A stretch of DNA of 16,284 nt from Deltaproteobacteria bacterium (GTDB taxonomy: Bacteria; Desulfobacterota; Anaeroferrophillalia; Anaeroferrophillales; Tharpellaceae): positions 1-16,284 of the forward strand of contig JAUVDU010000005.1 of assembly GCA_030595135.1 (NCBI GenBank), read 5' to 3'. Below, piece after piece: positions 1-7,803 of this stretch; the stretch's first letter is position 1, and every line of letters begins with the position of its first letter. A program made the translations under genes and the position numbers. The notes below the pieces were generated by a model, which made no database searches, had not been told where the DNA came from, and saw only the letters and a program-made list of their open reading frames with translations.

Positions 1-261
1 TGAAAATAAGAGGATTCTCCGATATTGTTTGAGAGTACACAAAAAAAGTGCCCCCTCGTACTTTTTTGTTTGGCGGATTGAATTTGAGGTTAACCTGCAA
101 AATAGGGGTTGTATCTGATCGTGATTTGTGATTAAGAAATGGTTACGATATCTTTTTATTTGAGATATGGATGGAAGGTTGAGGTTGCCGGTGGTAAGGG
201 GGCGCGGGGTTTATAGGTCATTTTTTCAAACATGCTGGCATTCAAAAGCACTAACCGTTAT

Positions 262-290
262 TTGACAATTCAAGATCTTCTGGTTATATT
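262..290 (+). promoter_or_regulatory. Sigma70-type promoter with no obvious protein gene downstream
   Basis: TTGACA at 262-267 is followed by a 17-base spacer and TATATT at 285-290. A second TATAAT lies directly after it at 291-296. Transcription would start near 297 and run into a GC-rich region with no good ORF, so the product may be an untranslated RNA. The match to consensus is seen directly; activity is inferred. Confidence 0.5.
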
Positions 291-296
291 TATAAT

Positions 297-697
297 CAGA
301 GTTGGTAAGCGCATGAGCGGGGTGCGCTCGAAGGCTATGATCCGTGAGATGACTCGCCACGGGGATGCCACCTTTTCTGGTACTGTCGACCAGGCCCAAC
401 TCAAACCTCATCGTTACTGACTCCACTGGGACTCGTAAACCACGTGGCAGCATCCTGAGTGTCAGGTTTCCCGACCGGGCTCAGGGATTCAGTTCGGTGA
501 GCAAGACTTCTTTGGCCGGTAGCGTTAAAGGTGCTCTGATCGGGGGGATATCTCAGGGCTATCTATAGAATCGGGAGTGCGCCCCTCGGCAGCACTTGGA
601 AGGTTGCTCGTGGCCTTCTCTCAAAGAAGAAAAGCCGTTAGTGATCTCCTTCAGGGTAATTAGTTGGAACCCGGCGATCGAGACCACTAGCGGCTTT
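297..697 (+). ncRNA. Candidate structured non-coding RNA, family unknown
   Basis: This stretch starts at the predicted start point of the 262-290 promoter and ends with the long hairpin at 631-697. It is GC-rich between AT-rich flanks and holds several local dyads, for example CCTGAG ... CTCAGG around a CCCGACCGGG core near 452-486. I looked for signatures of RNase P RNA, tmRNA (including a tag peptide), SRP RNA and 6S RNA and did not find them. It could equally be decayed coding sequence. Only the promoter and the hairpin are directly visible; the RNA itself is inference. Confidence 0.22.
631..697. terminator. Long hairpin, possible terminator
   Basis: Arms 631-648 and 680-697 pair over 18 positions with one wobble and one mismatch around a 31-base loop. 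On the plus strand the stem is followed by only a weak T-rich stretch. On the minus strand it is followed by TTTTCTTCTTT, which fits an intrinsic terminator better. The structure is clear; its direction of use is not. Confidence 0.4.
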
Positions 698-901
698 GTT
701 ATTGTTGATGTGTAGTAAGTGACCTTCCTTAATTTTATCATCAAATCACCCCATCCTTACCTTGGTTTTGCTGTAACCTTCGATATCGGCCTTGGCCTGA
801 TGTACCACCACTGACAGAACAGTTACACCAGAAGTGAATTGCTGAGAATCCCGGCCTGTGTGACTTGGGCTTTCTTAATTGCCAAAAGATCAAAATGGGC
901 A

Positions 902-930
902 TTTACTTTTGAAATGCGGTGTGTTTTAAT
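902..930 (+). promoter_or_regulatory. Possible promoter of the 988-1683 gene
   Basis: TTTACT at 902-907 and TTTAAT at 925-930 are separated by 17 bases, giving a start near 937 and a leader of about 50 nt to the ATG at 988. The -35 matches 4 of 6 and the -10 matches 5 of 6 consensus bases, so this is a moderate candidate only. Confidence 0.35.
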
Positions 931-987
931 GGGGTTGGCTTGTTTGAGGGCATGGAAAAAGTTGCCGGAACTAAATGGAGTCCCAAA

Positions 988-1683
988 ATGGAAAACGAAC
1001 AATCTGCTGTTGCAAAGAAACAAAAATCGTTTAGTTGGTTTAAACTTTTTTTCGTAGTTTGCGGGGCAGTTATCGTTGGCGGAACTGTTCTGTTGGGAAT
1101 TGCACTCTTTTTTCTCTTTCCCCGGGAGTTTAAGCCGGTTCATCTCAGCACCGGAGAAGAAAAGATTTTACAGCGCAAACTGAACAACTTTGAGAGCGGA
1201 TACAGGAAACAAGACTCGCCAAAAAGGGGAGCATCGAATTTGGTCACTACGGGCGACCTAAAGCCGGAACCCTACAATGAGGTCGGAGCCCGGCGCAAAA
1301 TTGTGTTTAGTGAGCGCGAGGTGAACTCCCTGTTGGCCAAGAATACAGAACTGGCGAAAAAGTTGGCCATCGATTTTTCCGAAGATCTTGCCAGTGCCCG
1401 ATTGATCCTTCCAGTTGATCCCGATTTCCCGGTTTTAGGAGGTAAAACCATCAAGGCCAGCGCCGGAGTTGAATTAAGTTTTCGTTCCGGTCGACCACTG
1501 GTCATCTTGCGCGGGATAAGTGTCTGGGGAGTACCGATACCAAATGCCTGGTTAGGCAGCCTTAAAAATGTTGATCTGATTGAAAAATTCGGTCACAAAC
1601 CGGGCTTCTGGAAAGGCTTTGCCGCCGGAGTAAAGAAGATCAAGGTAACGGATGGACGTCTCTTGATCATCCTGAAAGAGTAG
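988..1683 (+). CDS. Membrane-anchored conserved protein of unknown function
   Basis: This 231-residue protein has a basic N-terminus, one strong hydrophobic segment (about residues 20-47) and a soluble C-terminal part, so it is probably anchored in the inner membrane and exposed outside the cytoplasm. I chose the ATG at 988 because GGAG lies at 977-980 with 7-base spacing; an upstream in-frame ATG at 952 has its purine stretch only one base away. The C-terminal half has a distinctive block: FSEREVNSLLAKNTELAKKL, then an LPVDPDFPVLGGKT stretch, a GRPLVILRGISVWGVPIPNAW stretch and a KKIKVTDGRL end. I recognise this as a conserved family of environmental and delta-proteobacterial genomes that databases sometimes label an arginine N-succinyltransferase. 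I see no acyltransferase motif and do not endorse that name. A hairpin follows the stop; no gene partner is close. Confidence 0.75.
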   Translation: MENEQSAVAKKQKSFSWFKLFFVVCGAVIVGGTVLLGIALFFLFPREFKPVHLSTGEEKILQRKLNNFESGYRKQDSPKRGASNLVTTGDLKPEPYNEVGARRKIVFSEREVNSLLAKNTELAKKLAIDFSEDLASARLILPVDPDFPVLGGKTIKASAGVELSFRSGRPLVILRGISVWGVPIPNAWLGSLKNVDLIEKFGHKPGFWKGFAAGVKKIKVTDGRLLIILKE

Positions 1684-1711
1684 GGTTTCAGTTCAACCTT
1701 CTGAAACACCT
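1682..1711 (+). terminator. Hairpin overlapping the stop codon of the 988-1683 gene
   Basis: GTTTCAG (1685-1691) and CTGAAAC (1701-1707) pair around a 9-base loop. AGG/CCT extends the stem past a one-base bulge. It has no T-tract, so it is at best a weak or Rho-assisted terminator or an mRNA-stabilising 3' stem. Confidence 0.35.
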
Positions 1712-2133
1712 TACATCCGATCTTCAAAGATGAACCTGGGAAGATGAAATTGGTGACAGCCACTAATTAAATTAAAGTTCATATCCGGTAAAAAATCGCC
1801 GAACCATCGGGCACGTGCAGGCCGAGAATAATCACCCTTTTTTTGTTTGGGCATCCCGGTGCGGCTGGTTATACTGGTCGTTAGCCTTTCGATCATTAAC
1901 ATTGCCACTGCACATCTCAAATGAATTGCCAGATCATCGGTCTTTAACTTCTCAGCGAATATACGTAACACAGCGACCTACGAAGCCGGGGCCTGGATTA
2001 GTCTGTGACCCGGTTTTTGTCGTTAGGCGGTTTTTTGATGGGTTGCGAGTTTGGATTTTGTGTAGGTTATAAAAAACTTGTATTTATATTGGTTTATTTT
2101 TGCATTTAAATCTAACAATCGTTCGGTACTTTT
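1712..2133. other. Intergenic region upstream of the tetR-type gene
   Basis: No credible gene is visible. A short CCGGG/CCCGG stem at 1986-2013 followed by TTTTTGT could be a weak terminator. From about 2055 the sequence becomes very AT-rich, as expected for the regulator's promoter, but no -35/-10 pair is decisive. AACAATCGTT at about 2115-2124, close to the start codon, is an imperfect dyad (8 of 10 positions symmetric) that could be an autoregulatory site. Confidence 0.4.
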
Positions 2134-2718
2134 ATGACGGAAAAATTTATTCATAAACAGGAGCGGCTTTTTGATACGGCCGCAGCACTTTTTGCCGAAA
2201 AGGGCTATCATGGTACTTCTATTCATGATCTGGCCCAGGCTATGGGGCTGCAGAAGGGTTCTCTCTACCACTATTTCAAAAGTAAGGAGGAGCTCTTGTT
2301 TCGGCTCCTTGATGAATATATTACTGCGGCCCTTCAGGAGATCGAAAAGATTTGTGTCCTGGAAGATGAACCATCCGAAAAGCTCAGGCAATTCATGCTC
2401 TTTTACAGTGGCTTTTATGCGGGAGATCGTGATCGTTTGGTTTTATTGATTAATGATATCGATAAACTTGGTGAGCCTTACAGGAGTCAGGTGATCGAAA
2501 AAGAGCGTCGTTACTATCGGGCTCTGACGGGAATTTTCAGCCAGTTACAAGATGCCGGAATCATGAAACCGATACCTCCGGCGGTTGCCGCTTACGCATT
2601 TTTTGGTATGGTTCACTATACCTGTAAATGGTTTCAGCAAGATGGCGCAATTTCAGCCGAGAGTTTGGGCGAGATGTTTCTCGAAATTTTCACCAGAGGG
2701 GTGTTTCTTGATAAATAA
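2134..2718 (+). CDS. TetR/AcrR-family transcriptional regulator
   Basis: This 194-residue protein has the TetR N-terminal DNA-binding domain. Residues about 11-55 contain FDTAAALFAEKGYHGTSI, then the DLAQAMGLQKGSLYHYFKSK helix-turn-helix and recognition helix, ending in KEELL. The remaining 140 residues form the helical ligand-binding and dimerisation half, whose ligand cannot be read from sequence. The G-L-Q-K-G-S-L-Y-H-Y-F-K pattern resembles the FadR/KstR-like acyl-CoA-responsive regulators, and fatty-acid genes (enoyl-CoA hydratase, oleate hydratase, thioesterase) occur elsewhere in the window. A role in lipid metabolism is possible but only inferred. No clear Shine-Dalgarno precedes the ATG. 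The gene stands alone and meets the NADH-oxidase-like gene at a shared terminator, so it is not obviously the local regulator of that neighbour. Confidence 0.9.
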   Translation: MTEKFIHKQERLFDTAAALFAEKGYHGTSIHDLAQAMGLQKGSLYHYFKSKEELLFRLLDEYITAALQEIEKICVLEDEPSEKLRQFMLFYSGFYAGDRDRLVLLINDIDKLGEPYRSQVIEKERRYYRALTGIFSQLQDAGIMKPIPPAVAAYAFFGMVHYTCKWFQQDGAISAESLGEMFLEIFTRGVFLDK

Positions 2719-2760
2719 AAGGCCCGATCAGACAAAATGATCTGTCTGGTCGGGCCTTTT
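2717..2760. terminator. Strong bidirectional intrinsic terminator
   Basis: Arms 2717-2734 (starting AAAAGGCCCGATC) and 2743-2760 (ending TCGGGCCTTTT) pair over 18 positions with one G-U or A-C exception and an 8-base loop. Poly-A on one side and poly-T on the other make it work for both converging genes: the TetR gene ending at 2718 and the oxidoreductase ending at 2781. Confidence 0.93.
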
Positions 2761-2780
2761 GATTTTTTGGTTCTGTTTTT

Positions 2781-4139
2781 TTAACCGAGTTTGATAGCGG
2801 CGTTTTCAGCGGCTAACATAACGTGGTAGGTTAGTGGTGATGAAGTCATCAGGGGGTGGGTTGCATACTGCATGATTGCAAGTTGTTCAGCTGTCAGGTG
2901 GGCCTGAATCGCTACGGCAATGATATTGACCATGTCGGATGCCGCTTCGCCGCCGCTGACGTGACCACCGATAACTTCGCCGTTATCTTTACGAAAGAGA
3001 AGTTTGATCTTCATGTCGGGGATTGAACCGGGCAGGTGGCCGGGGTGACGGTTGGGGGCTATGGCTTCACCGACGACAAAATCGATACCTTCATCGGTTG
3101 CGGCTTTGGTTGTCAAACCGGCGGCGGCCACGGCCCGGTTGCCGACTTTGGTGCTGAAGGCACCTAAAGCGCCCAAAGTTTCACGATTTTTCGCGTCGAG
3201 ATTACTGGCGGCGATCATCCCTTCACTGCAGGCGACCGAAGCTAAACGGATGCCGCTCGGTTTGCCGGTGATAAATGAAAATTTGGTGGTACAGTCGCCC
3301 GCGGCGAAGATGTCGGAGTCGCTGGTTTGCATATATTTGTCGACTGTGACTCCGCCGCGTGGGTCGGCATCAAGGCCGCATTTGAGGGCAAGGTCAATAT
3401 TGGCTTGAGCTCCGATACCGATGATGACAACATCGGCCGGTAGAACTTCGCCGTCGGCCAGTTTGACCCCGTCAACTTTATCCTGACCGGTAATTTCACC
3501 CGCTTGGGCATTGGTCTTGACCGTGATGCCAATATTTTTCAGCTCGGCTTCGACTTCAATACAGAAATCCTCTTCGCAGGCGAGCATTAGGCAGCGCGGC
3601 AACATCTCAACCACGGTTACCGATTTTTCGGCCCCGGCTTTTTGCCCCATCAGGGCGATCTGCTCAGCCATCTCAACTCCGATAAAACCGCCGCCGATGA
3701 CCACTACTTTGCGAGCTGGCTCCAGAGCTGTATAAATCTGCTGCAGATAAATCGGATCTTTGCTGATCGTGAAGACATTGGTTTTGTCAATGCCGGGCAG
3801 GGGCGGCACGAAAGGTTTTGAGCCGGTGCCGATAATCAGTTTATCATAGGCGATCTGTCCACCGTCGGTAAAGAGCACCTCTTTTTTAGCGCGATCGATA
3901 TCCGTGACCTCTTGGCAGAGGATTTCGATTCCTTGGTCAATTGCCATCTGATCCGGGATTAAATCTTTATCAACCTGGCCCATGATGCCGTAGATATAGG
4001 GGATGCCGCAGGGAACCGGGGTTTTAACAACATTTCTAATAACGGTAACGGTTTTTTCAGGGGATCTTTTTCTCAGGGTTACGGCTGCCATCAAACCGGC
4101 TGCCGAACCACCGATAATTACTACATCACTTTTTTTCAT
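2781..4139 (-). CDS. FAD/NAD(P)-dependent disulfide oxidoreductase, CoA-disulfide reductase / NADH oxidase type
   Basis: This 452-residue flavoprotein belongs to the group that includes CoA-disulfide reductase, NADH oxidase (Nox) and NAD(P)H-dependent polysulfide or S0 reductases. It has an N-terminal FAD motif VVIIGGSAAG (residues 6-15), the single redox cysteine Cys44 in the PVPCGIPYIYG context, a second dinucleotide motif VVVIGGGFIGVE (146-156), the FAD-contacting FAAGDCTT (278-285) and a C-terminal dimerisation domain. It lacks the fused C-terminal rhodanese domain found in some relatives. Likely roles are thiol/CoA redox balance, oxygen detoxification or polysulfide reduction; sequence alone does not separate them. 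AAGGAGA at 4146-4152 lies 6 bases from the ATG. It is transcribed from its own promoter between it and the CNNM/CBS gene. Confidence 0.9.
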   Translation of the reverse strand: MKKSDVVIIGGSAAGLMAAVTLRKRSPEKTVTVIRNVVKTPVPCGIPYIYGIMGQVDKDLIPDQMAIDQGIEILCQEVTDIDRAKKEVLFTDGGQIAYDKLIIGTGSKPFVPPLPGIDKTNVFTISKDPIYLQQIYTALEPARKVVVIGGGFIGVEMAEQIALMGQKAGAEKSVTVVEMLPRCLMLACEEDFCIEVEAELKNIGITVKTNAQAGEITGQDKVDGVKLADGEVLPADVVIIGIGAQANIDLALKCGLDADPRGGVTVDKYMQTSDSDIFAAGDCTTKFSFITGKPSGIRLASVACSEGMIAASNLDAKNRETLGALGAFSTKVGNRAVAAAGLTTKAATDEGIDFVVGEAIAPNRHPGHLPGSIPDMKIKLLFRKDNGEVIGGHVSGGEAASDMVNIIAVAIQAHLTAEQLAIMQYATHPLMTSSPLTYHVMLAAENAAIKLG

Positions 4140-4181
4140 TGGTTTTCTCCTTATAATTTCAAAGTGTGAGTGTAAAATTTT

Positions 4182-4209
4182 AGTATAGATGTATATCTAT
4201 TATTGCCAA
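4182..4209 (-). promoter_or_regulatory. Promoter of the oxidoreductase gene with a dyad in its spacer
   Basis: Reading the minus strand, TTGGCA (4204-4209) and TATACT (4182-4187) are separated by 16 bases. The spacer and the edge of the -10 hold a perfect dyad ATAGAT-N4-ATCTAT at 4185-4200, which would suit a repressor or a redox-sensing regulator. Activity is inferred from the consensus match. Confidence 0.6.
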
Positions 4210-4228
4210 GCGGTTCCCATTTACGCTT

Positions 4229-4244
4229 ATTGTCGACAATTGTC
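4229..4244. promoter_or_regulatory. Two overlapping perfect palindromes upstream of the oxidoreductase promoter
   Basis: ATTGTCGACAAT (4229-4240) and GACAATTGTC (4235-4244) are each perfectly palindromic and overlap, about 20-35 bases upstream of the -35. This is the place for an activator or a second operator. I cannot assign the site to a known regulator; it is not the Rex consensus. Confidence 0.35.
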
Positions 4245-4259
4245 AAGATTTAATTAAGG

Positions 4260-5549
4260 TTATTGTTCACTCTTTTCAGGATTAGTAAAAGATGTGCAGG
4301 GTGATGTAACTTTGACTATAACAATGCGGTTGTGGGCGGTTTTTGCTACTTCAAGTTCCAGGTTGTCGAGGTGGATGGTGGCACCTTGTTTGGGGATGTG
4401 CCCCAAGTGGCCAAGAATCAGGCCGGCCAGATGGTCATACTCCGTATCTTGAGGAAATTTAAGTTCAGGGATTATCTGCTCTATCTTTTTTAATGAAAGG
4501 GTGCCGGGGATCAGGTAGGCGCCCTCTTTCAGGGTGGTAATTGTCGAAGGGCGGCTGTGGTCGGTCTCATCGGCTAAATGGCCGACGATCTCGCTGACGA
4601 TATCGTCGCGGCTCAAAATTCCTTCAATGCCGCCATATTCATCGACAATAATGCCTAAACTTATGCGGTATTGACGAAATTTTTCTAAAAGATCATCCAG
4701 CGTCGCGGTTTCTGGAAAGTAATGGGCCGGTCTCAGCAGCGGGCGCAGGGAGAAAGGTTTACTCGTAGTCCGAAAAAGGTCTTTGATATGGAGGATGCCG
4801 ATAATATTCTCCCGGTTGTTGTCGTAGACCGGATAACGGGAGAAACCATGTTTTCTAATGACTTCGTTGATCTTTTTTAGTGATGAGTCGAGCGCCAGTG
4901 AAATGATCTGGGCGCGGGGCTGCATGACTCTTCGGGCTCGGGTTTTGTCGATATCAAGAACATTACTGATCATTGAACTTTCACTTTCTCGGAGTAAACC
5001 TTCTTGTTTGCCGGTCATGATGACACTCTTGATCTCCTCATCGGAGAGGGTCGGGTTGGGCGTCCGTCCGGGTAGGCCCATTAAACGTAATAAGAGGTTT
5101 ACAGCGAGGGCCAGAAAACGGTTTATCGGTTTTAAAATGGTAATCAACAGAAGCAGGGGCAGGGCCGCTCTGATGGTGATTTTTTCAGGTCGAACTGCGG
5201 CGTAGGTTTTGGGCGTGATTTCGGCTCCGATCAAGAGAATCAGGGTGACCGCAAAAGTGGCGATGATGACCCCGCTTTCGTCCCAGAGTTCGATACATAT
5301 CTGGGTCGCCAGGGCCGAGGCGGCGACATTGACAAAATTGTTACAGATCAGGATCGTGCTGATAAACTCACGGGGCTGATGGAGAATCTTTTCCAGTACG
5401 CGAACCGCTCGGGGGTGGTCATTGCGGTAGTTGTTAAGGCGATAGCGGCGCAACGTGAATAGGGCGGTCTCGGTGCCGGAAAAGAGGGCCGAGCCGAGAA
5501 TCAGGAGGAAAAAAAGGGCAATTTGCGGAAGTAGGGCAAGAGTATTCAT
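4260..5549 (-). CDS. CNNM/CBS-domain membrane protein of the CorB/CorC-HlyC family
   Basis: This 429-residue integral membrane protein has the three-part architecture of the hemolysin-C/CorC family. The N-terminal CNNM membrane domain (residues about 5-155) carries FSGTETALFTL near 23-33 and LIGAEITPKTYA near 106-117. A pair of CBS domains (about 205-325) ends in VDEYGGIEGILSRDDIVSEI, and a C-terminal CorC_HlyC domain (about 340-415) follows. Family members are Mg2+/Co2+ efflux or transport proteins or their regulators, with the CBS pair sensing ATP-Mg; the old hemolysin name is misleading. The start ATG at 5549 has AAGGAA about 12 bases upstream, slightly long but acceptable. It is transcribed away from ftsY and toward the oxidoreductase, which has its own promoter. 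Confidence 0.9.
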   Translation of the reverse strand: MNTLALLPQIALFFLLILGSALFSGTETALFTLRRYRLNNYRNDHPRAVRVLEKILHQPREFISTILICNNFVNVAASALATQICIELWDESGVIIATFAVTLILLIGAEITPKTYAAVRPEKITIRAALPLLLLITILKPINRFLALAVNLLLRLMGLPGRTPNPTLSDEEIKSVIMTGKQEGLLRESESSMISNVLDIDKTRARRVMQPRAQIISLALDSSLKKINEVIRKHGFSRYPVYDNNRENIIGILHIKDLFRTTSKPFSLRPLLRPAHYFPETATLDDLLEKFRQYRISLGIIVDEYGGIEGILSRDDIVSEIVGHLADETDHSRPSTITTLKEGAYLIPGTLSLKKIEQIIPELKFPQDTEYDHLAGLILGHLGHIPKQGATIHLDNLELEVAKTAHNRIVIVKVTSPCTSFTNPEKSEQ

Positions 5550-5631
5550 TTTTTTAAGTATTTCCTTTACAAATGAGACGCTATCGACTATTTTTTTTCG
5601 GACTTACAAAAGTGTCTTGAGCAGGTTTTTA

Positions 5632-5637
5632 TATAAT
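5632..5637 (+). promoter_or_regulatory. Possible -10 box for ftsY
   Basis: A perfect TATAAT lies 18 bases before the ftsY start codon, in the short divergent region shared with the CNNM/CBS gene. No good -35 sits at 16-18 bases, so if this is used the leader is very short and the promoter may need an activator or an alternative sigma contact. Confidence 0.3.
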
Positions 5638-5654
5638 AACGTGGAGAACAATGA

Positions 5655-6989
5655 ATGTCTATAGATAAAGAGTCGGACGAGAAAAATATTGAGGTTCCGG
5701 AAGCGGAGCCGAAAAAGGGTCGTGGCGGTCTTTTTGGCCGTCTTTTCGGTCGGCAAAAGTCTGAAGTGCAAGCCGCACCTGAATCAGTTAAAGAAACCAA
5801 AGTAGCCGAAGAAGTTGAAGAAGTCGAAGAATCCAAAGAATTCAAAGAAGTTGAAGGTCGACCTCTTGAGACCGAACCTCTGGTGATCGAGGAGCCTGAG
5901 GTCGAGCAACCGGTCGAATCGACTGAGGTATTTCTACCGGTAACCGAGGTCGGGCCGCTTTCTCAGGAACCGGAAGACGTTGTCAGCGAAACCCCGGCAG
6001 CAATTGCTGCCGATGCGCCCGATCACCCAGAGAACGAAGCTGTCGCCGAACCGGAAACCGAGAAAAAAGAGCGGCGCGGTCTTTTCTCTCGCCTTAAGCA
6101 GGGGCTTGCCAAAACCAGGAAGCAGTTTGTCGGTACCCTCGATAACCTTTTCTATGGTGATAAGGAGATTGACGAAGAGTTTCTTGAGGAACTCGAAGAG
6201 ATCCTCTTGACTTCCGATCTTGGTGTCAAAACCAGCTATCGGCTCTTTTCTCAAATTGAGGAGAAGGTTTCCCATCAGGAGCTTGAAAATCCTGCTCACC
6301 TACGTGATTTTCTGCAAAAAGAGATTGGTACGATTCTGTCGGGGGCAGAATCTTCCTGGGAAATTGATAAAAAACCCTATGTTATTATGACTATCGGAGT
6401 CAATGGCGTGGGGAAAACGACGACCATTGGCAAACTTGCTTCGATCTTTACAAAACAGAAGAAAAAAGTTGTCTTAGGGGCCGCTGATACTTTTCGCGCT
6501 GCCGCAGTTGAACAACTTACGGTCTGGGCCGAACGGGCCAAAGTTCCGATTATTAAACAGAATATGGGGGCTGATCCGGCGGCTGTAGCTTTTGATACGG
6601 TTCAATCCGCAATCAAGCGTGAAGCCGATGTCGTTATTATCGATACCGCCGGACGTCTCCATACCAAAGTCAACCTGATGGATGAGCTGAAAAAGATTCA
6701 GCGGGTTATGGGCAAGGCCCTGCCGGGGGCTCCGCATGAGGTTCTTTTAGTGCTTGATGCCAATACCGGTCAGAATGCAATTACTCAGGCCCAGATGTTT
6801 AATGAGGCGATTGGGGTGACCGGGTTGGTGATGACCAAGCTTGACGGTACTGCCAAAGGCGGGGTAATTGTCGGAGTCTGCGATGAACTCAAAATTCCGG
6901 TACGCTATATCGGGATTGGCGAAAGTATTGAAGATCTTAGGACTTTTGATTCCAGAGATTTTGTAAATGCCCTTTTTGACAAAGTATGA
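5655..6989 (+). CDS. ftsY: Signal recognition particle receptor FtsY
   Basis: FtsY is the SRP receptor GTPase that docks ribosome-nascent-chain-SRP complexes at the inner membrane. This 444-residue protein has an acidic A domain (about 1-135), an N domain (about 140-235) and the G domain: G1 IGVNGVGKTTTIGKL (247-261), AADTFRAAAVEQL (276-288), DTAGR (330-334), TKLDGTAKGG (394-403) and the IGIGESIEDL closing loop (419-428). Two basic amphipathic segments, GGLFGRLFGRQK (24-35) and RGLFSRLKQGLAKTRKQF (141-158), correspond to the two membrane-targeting sequences known in E. coli FtsY. GGAG at 5643-5646 lies 8 bases before the ATG. It leads a plus-strand run continuing to larB with gaps of 18 bases or fewer or short overlaps. 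Confidence 0.97.
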   Translation: MSIDKESDEKNIEVPEAEPKKGRGGLFGRLFGRQKSEVQAAPESVKETKVAEEVEEVEESKEFKEVEGRPLETEPLVIEEPEVEQPVESTEVFLPVTEVGPLSQEPEDVVSETPAAIAADAPDHPENEAVAEPETEKKERRGLFSRLKQGLAKTRKQFVGTLDNLFYGDKEIDEEFLEELEEILLTSDLGVKTSYRLFSQIEEKVSHQELENPAHLRDFLQKEIGTILSGAESSWEIDKKPYVIMTIGVNGVGKTTTIGKLASIFTKQKKKVVLGAADTFRAAAVEQLTVWAERAKVPIIKQNMGADPAAVAFDTVQSAIKREADVVIIDTAGRLHTKVNLMDELKKIQRVMGKALPGAPHEVLLVLDANTGQNAITQAQMFNEAIGVTGLVMTKLDGTAKGGVIVGVCDELKIPVRYIGIGESIEDLRTFDSRDFVNALFDKV

Positions 6990-7002
6990 TGGCTAAGTAA
7001 CT

Positions 7003-7803
7003 ATGGATCGCGAAACTCAGCTTGATACCCATGATATCGATAAACTTCTGGATGATGATGATTTTATCGATGATTTTGATTTTTCGGGAGATCTTTCTGA
7101 TGAATTTGTTGATGCCGATAGTGATCTTGATGGAGATCTTGATGAATTTATCATTGAGGAGTCTCCGGTTGAAGAGAAATCTGCAGAGGCAGAAGTGGTT
7201 GTTTCCGGGGAGGAAGTTGCAAGTGTAGCCTTAGAACTTGATGATCTTGAGTTTGATAGTTTAGGAGGCGTCAAAACTGCAGGCCGGGGGCTTAAAATTG
7301 TTATCGGTTTGGCCGTGATTCTTTGGCTGGTGCAACTTTTCGGAGCCCTCTATTTATTAAAACAACCAGTAATTATTCGTGACGAAATCCGGCCGTTGAC
7401 GGCTGAAATTGATCTTTCCAAGGTGCCTTTAGCAGCTTCTGATGCCTCTGCTTTAGAGGGAGAGGTGGCAGTTTCAGCTGATTATTCCCAACCTGAAATC
7501 TTTACTTTCACCGTCTATCTGCCGCTCTACTCCCTCGACGGACTCCAGGTTTTTAGTGCCGAAGTCGAGGTTGTGCAGTTTCAAGAGTCTGGGCGTTTAA
7601 TCGGCGCGGGACAAAAGAGATTGCAGGAGAGTCTCAGGCTTTTTCTGCAGGAATCAATTAGTCAGCGTTTGCGGGAAGAGATTGTCGATGTCAGGGGTTA
7701 TTTGACCTCTATGATTACCCCCCATATCAAGAACTACTTTAATGAACGCCAGATTGATCTGGAAGATGTGAAAATTCGTATTCACAACCCCCATGTACAG
7801 TAG
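7003..7803 (+). CDS. Acidic single-pass membrane protein of unknown function
   Basis: This 266-residue protein begins with about 90 residues that are extremely rich in Asp and Glu (for example KLLDDDDFIDDFDF at 14-27). One transmembrane segment follows (about 98-119), then about 145 residues probably outside the cytoplasm. The C-terminal part, LRLFLQESISQRLREEIVDV through HIKNYFNERQIDLEDVKIRI, is vaguely reminiscent of the C-terminal half of FliL, but not enough for a name. It starts 13 bases after ftsY without a strong Shine-Dalgarno and overlaps the larE-like gene by 11 bases, so it is probably translationally coupled. The acidic N-terminus facing the cytoplasm next to the FtsY A domain is suggestive of docking or chaperone contact, but this is speculation. 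Confidence 0.75.
   Translation: MDRETQLDTHDIDKLLDDDDFIDDFDFSGDLSDEFVDADSDLDGDLDEFIIEESPVEEKSAEAEVVVSGEEVASVALELDDLEFDSLGGVKTAGRGLKIVIGLAVILWLVQLFGALYLLKQPVIIRDEIRPLTAEIDLSKVPLAASDASALEGEVAVSADYSQPEIFTFTVYLPLYSLDGLQVFSAEVEVVQFQESGRLIGAGQKRLQESLRLFLQESISQRLREEIVDVRGYLTSMITPHIKNYFNERQIDLEDVKIRIHNPHVQ

Larger units (their letters stand above)
1..987. other. Long non-coding stretch with scattered RNA-like signals
   Basis: I see no convincing protein gene here. Short open frames exist on both strands, but none shows a recognisable domain or a good ribosome site. At 39-69 there is an A/T hairpin (ACAAAAAAAGT ... ACTTTTTTGT, loop 50-59) that could end an upstream transcript. A near-consensus promoter lies at 262-290, a GC-rich structured-looking block runs from about 300 to 600, and a long hairpin lies at 631-697. 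The promoter of the next gene may lie at 902-930. The base composition shifts from AT-rich (1-180) to GC-rich (about 300-600) and back. Confidence 0.5.

Noticed and set aside
232..568. Short open frames on the plus strand (62 and 67 residues) as small proteins
   Set aside because: They overlap in different frames, have no convincing ribosome sites and show no recognisable motif; the second has an unlikely composition.
297..697. RNase P RNA, tmRNA, SRP RNA or 6S RNA
   Set aside because: None of the conserved core sequences of these RNAs, nor a tmRNA tag peptide, could be found.
919..987. An upstream in-frame extension of the 988-1683 protein
   Set aside because: The start at 919 has no ribosome site and lies in the predicted promoter; the ATG at 952 has its purine stretch only one base away.
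823..1143. A 106-residue minus-strand frame opposite the start of the 988-1683 gene
   Set aside because: It is antisense to a better supported gene and has no family resemblance.
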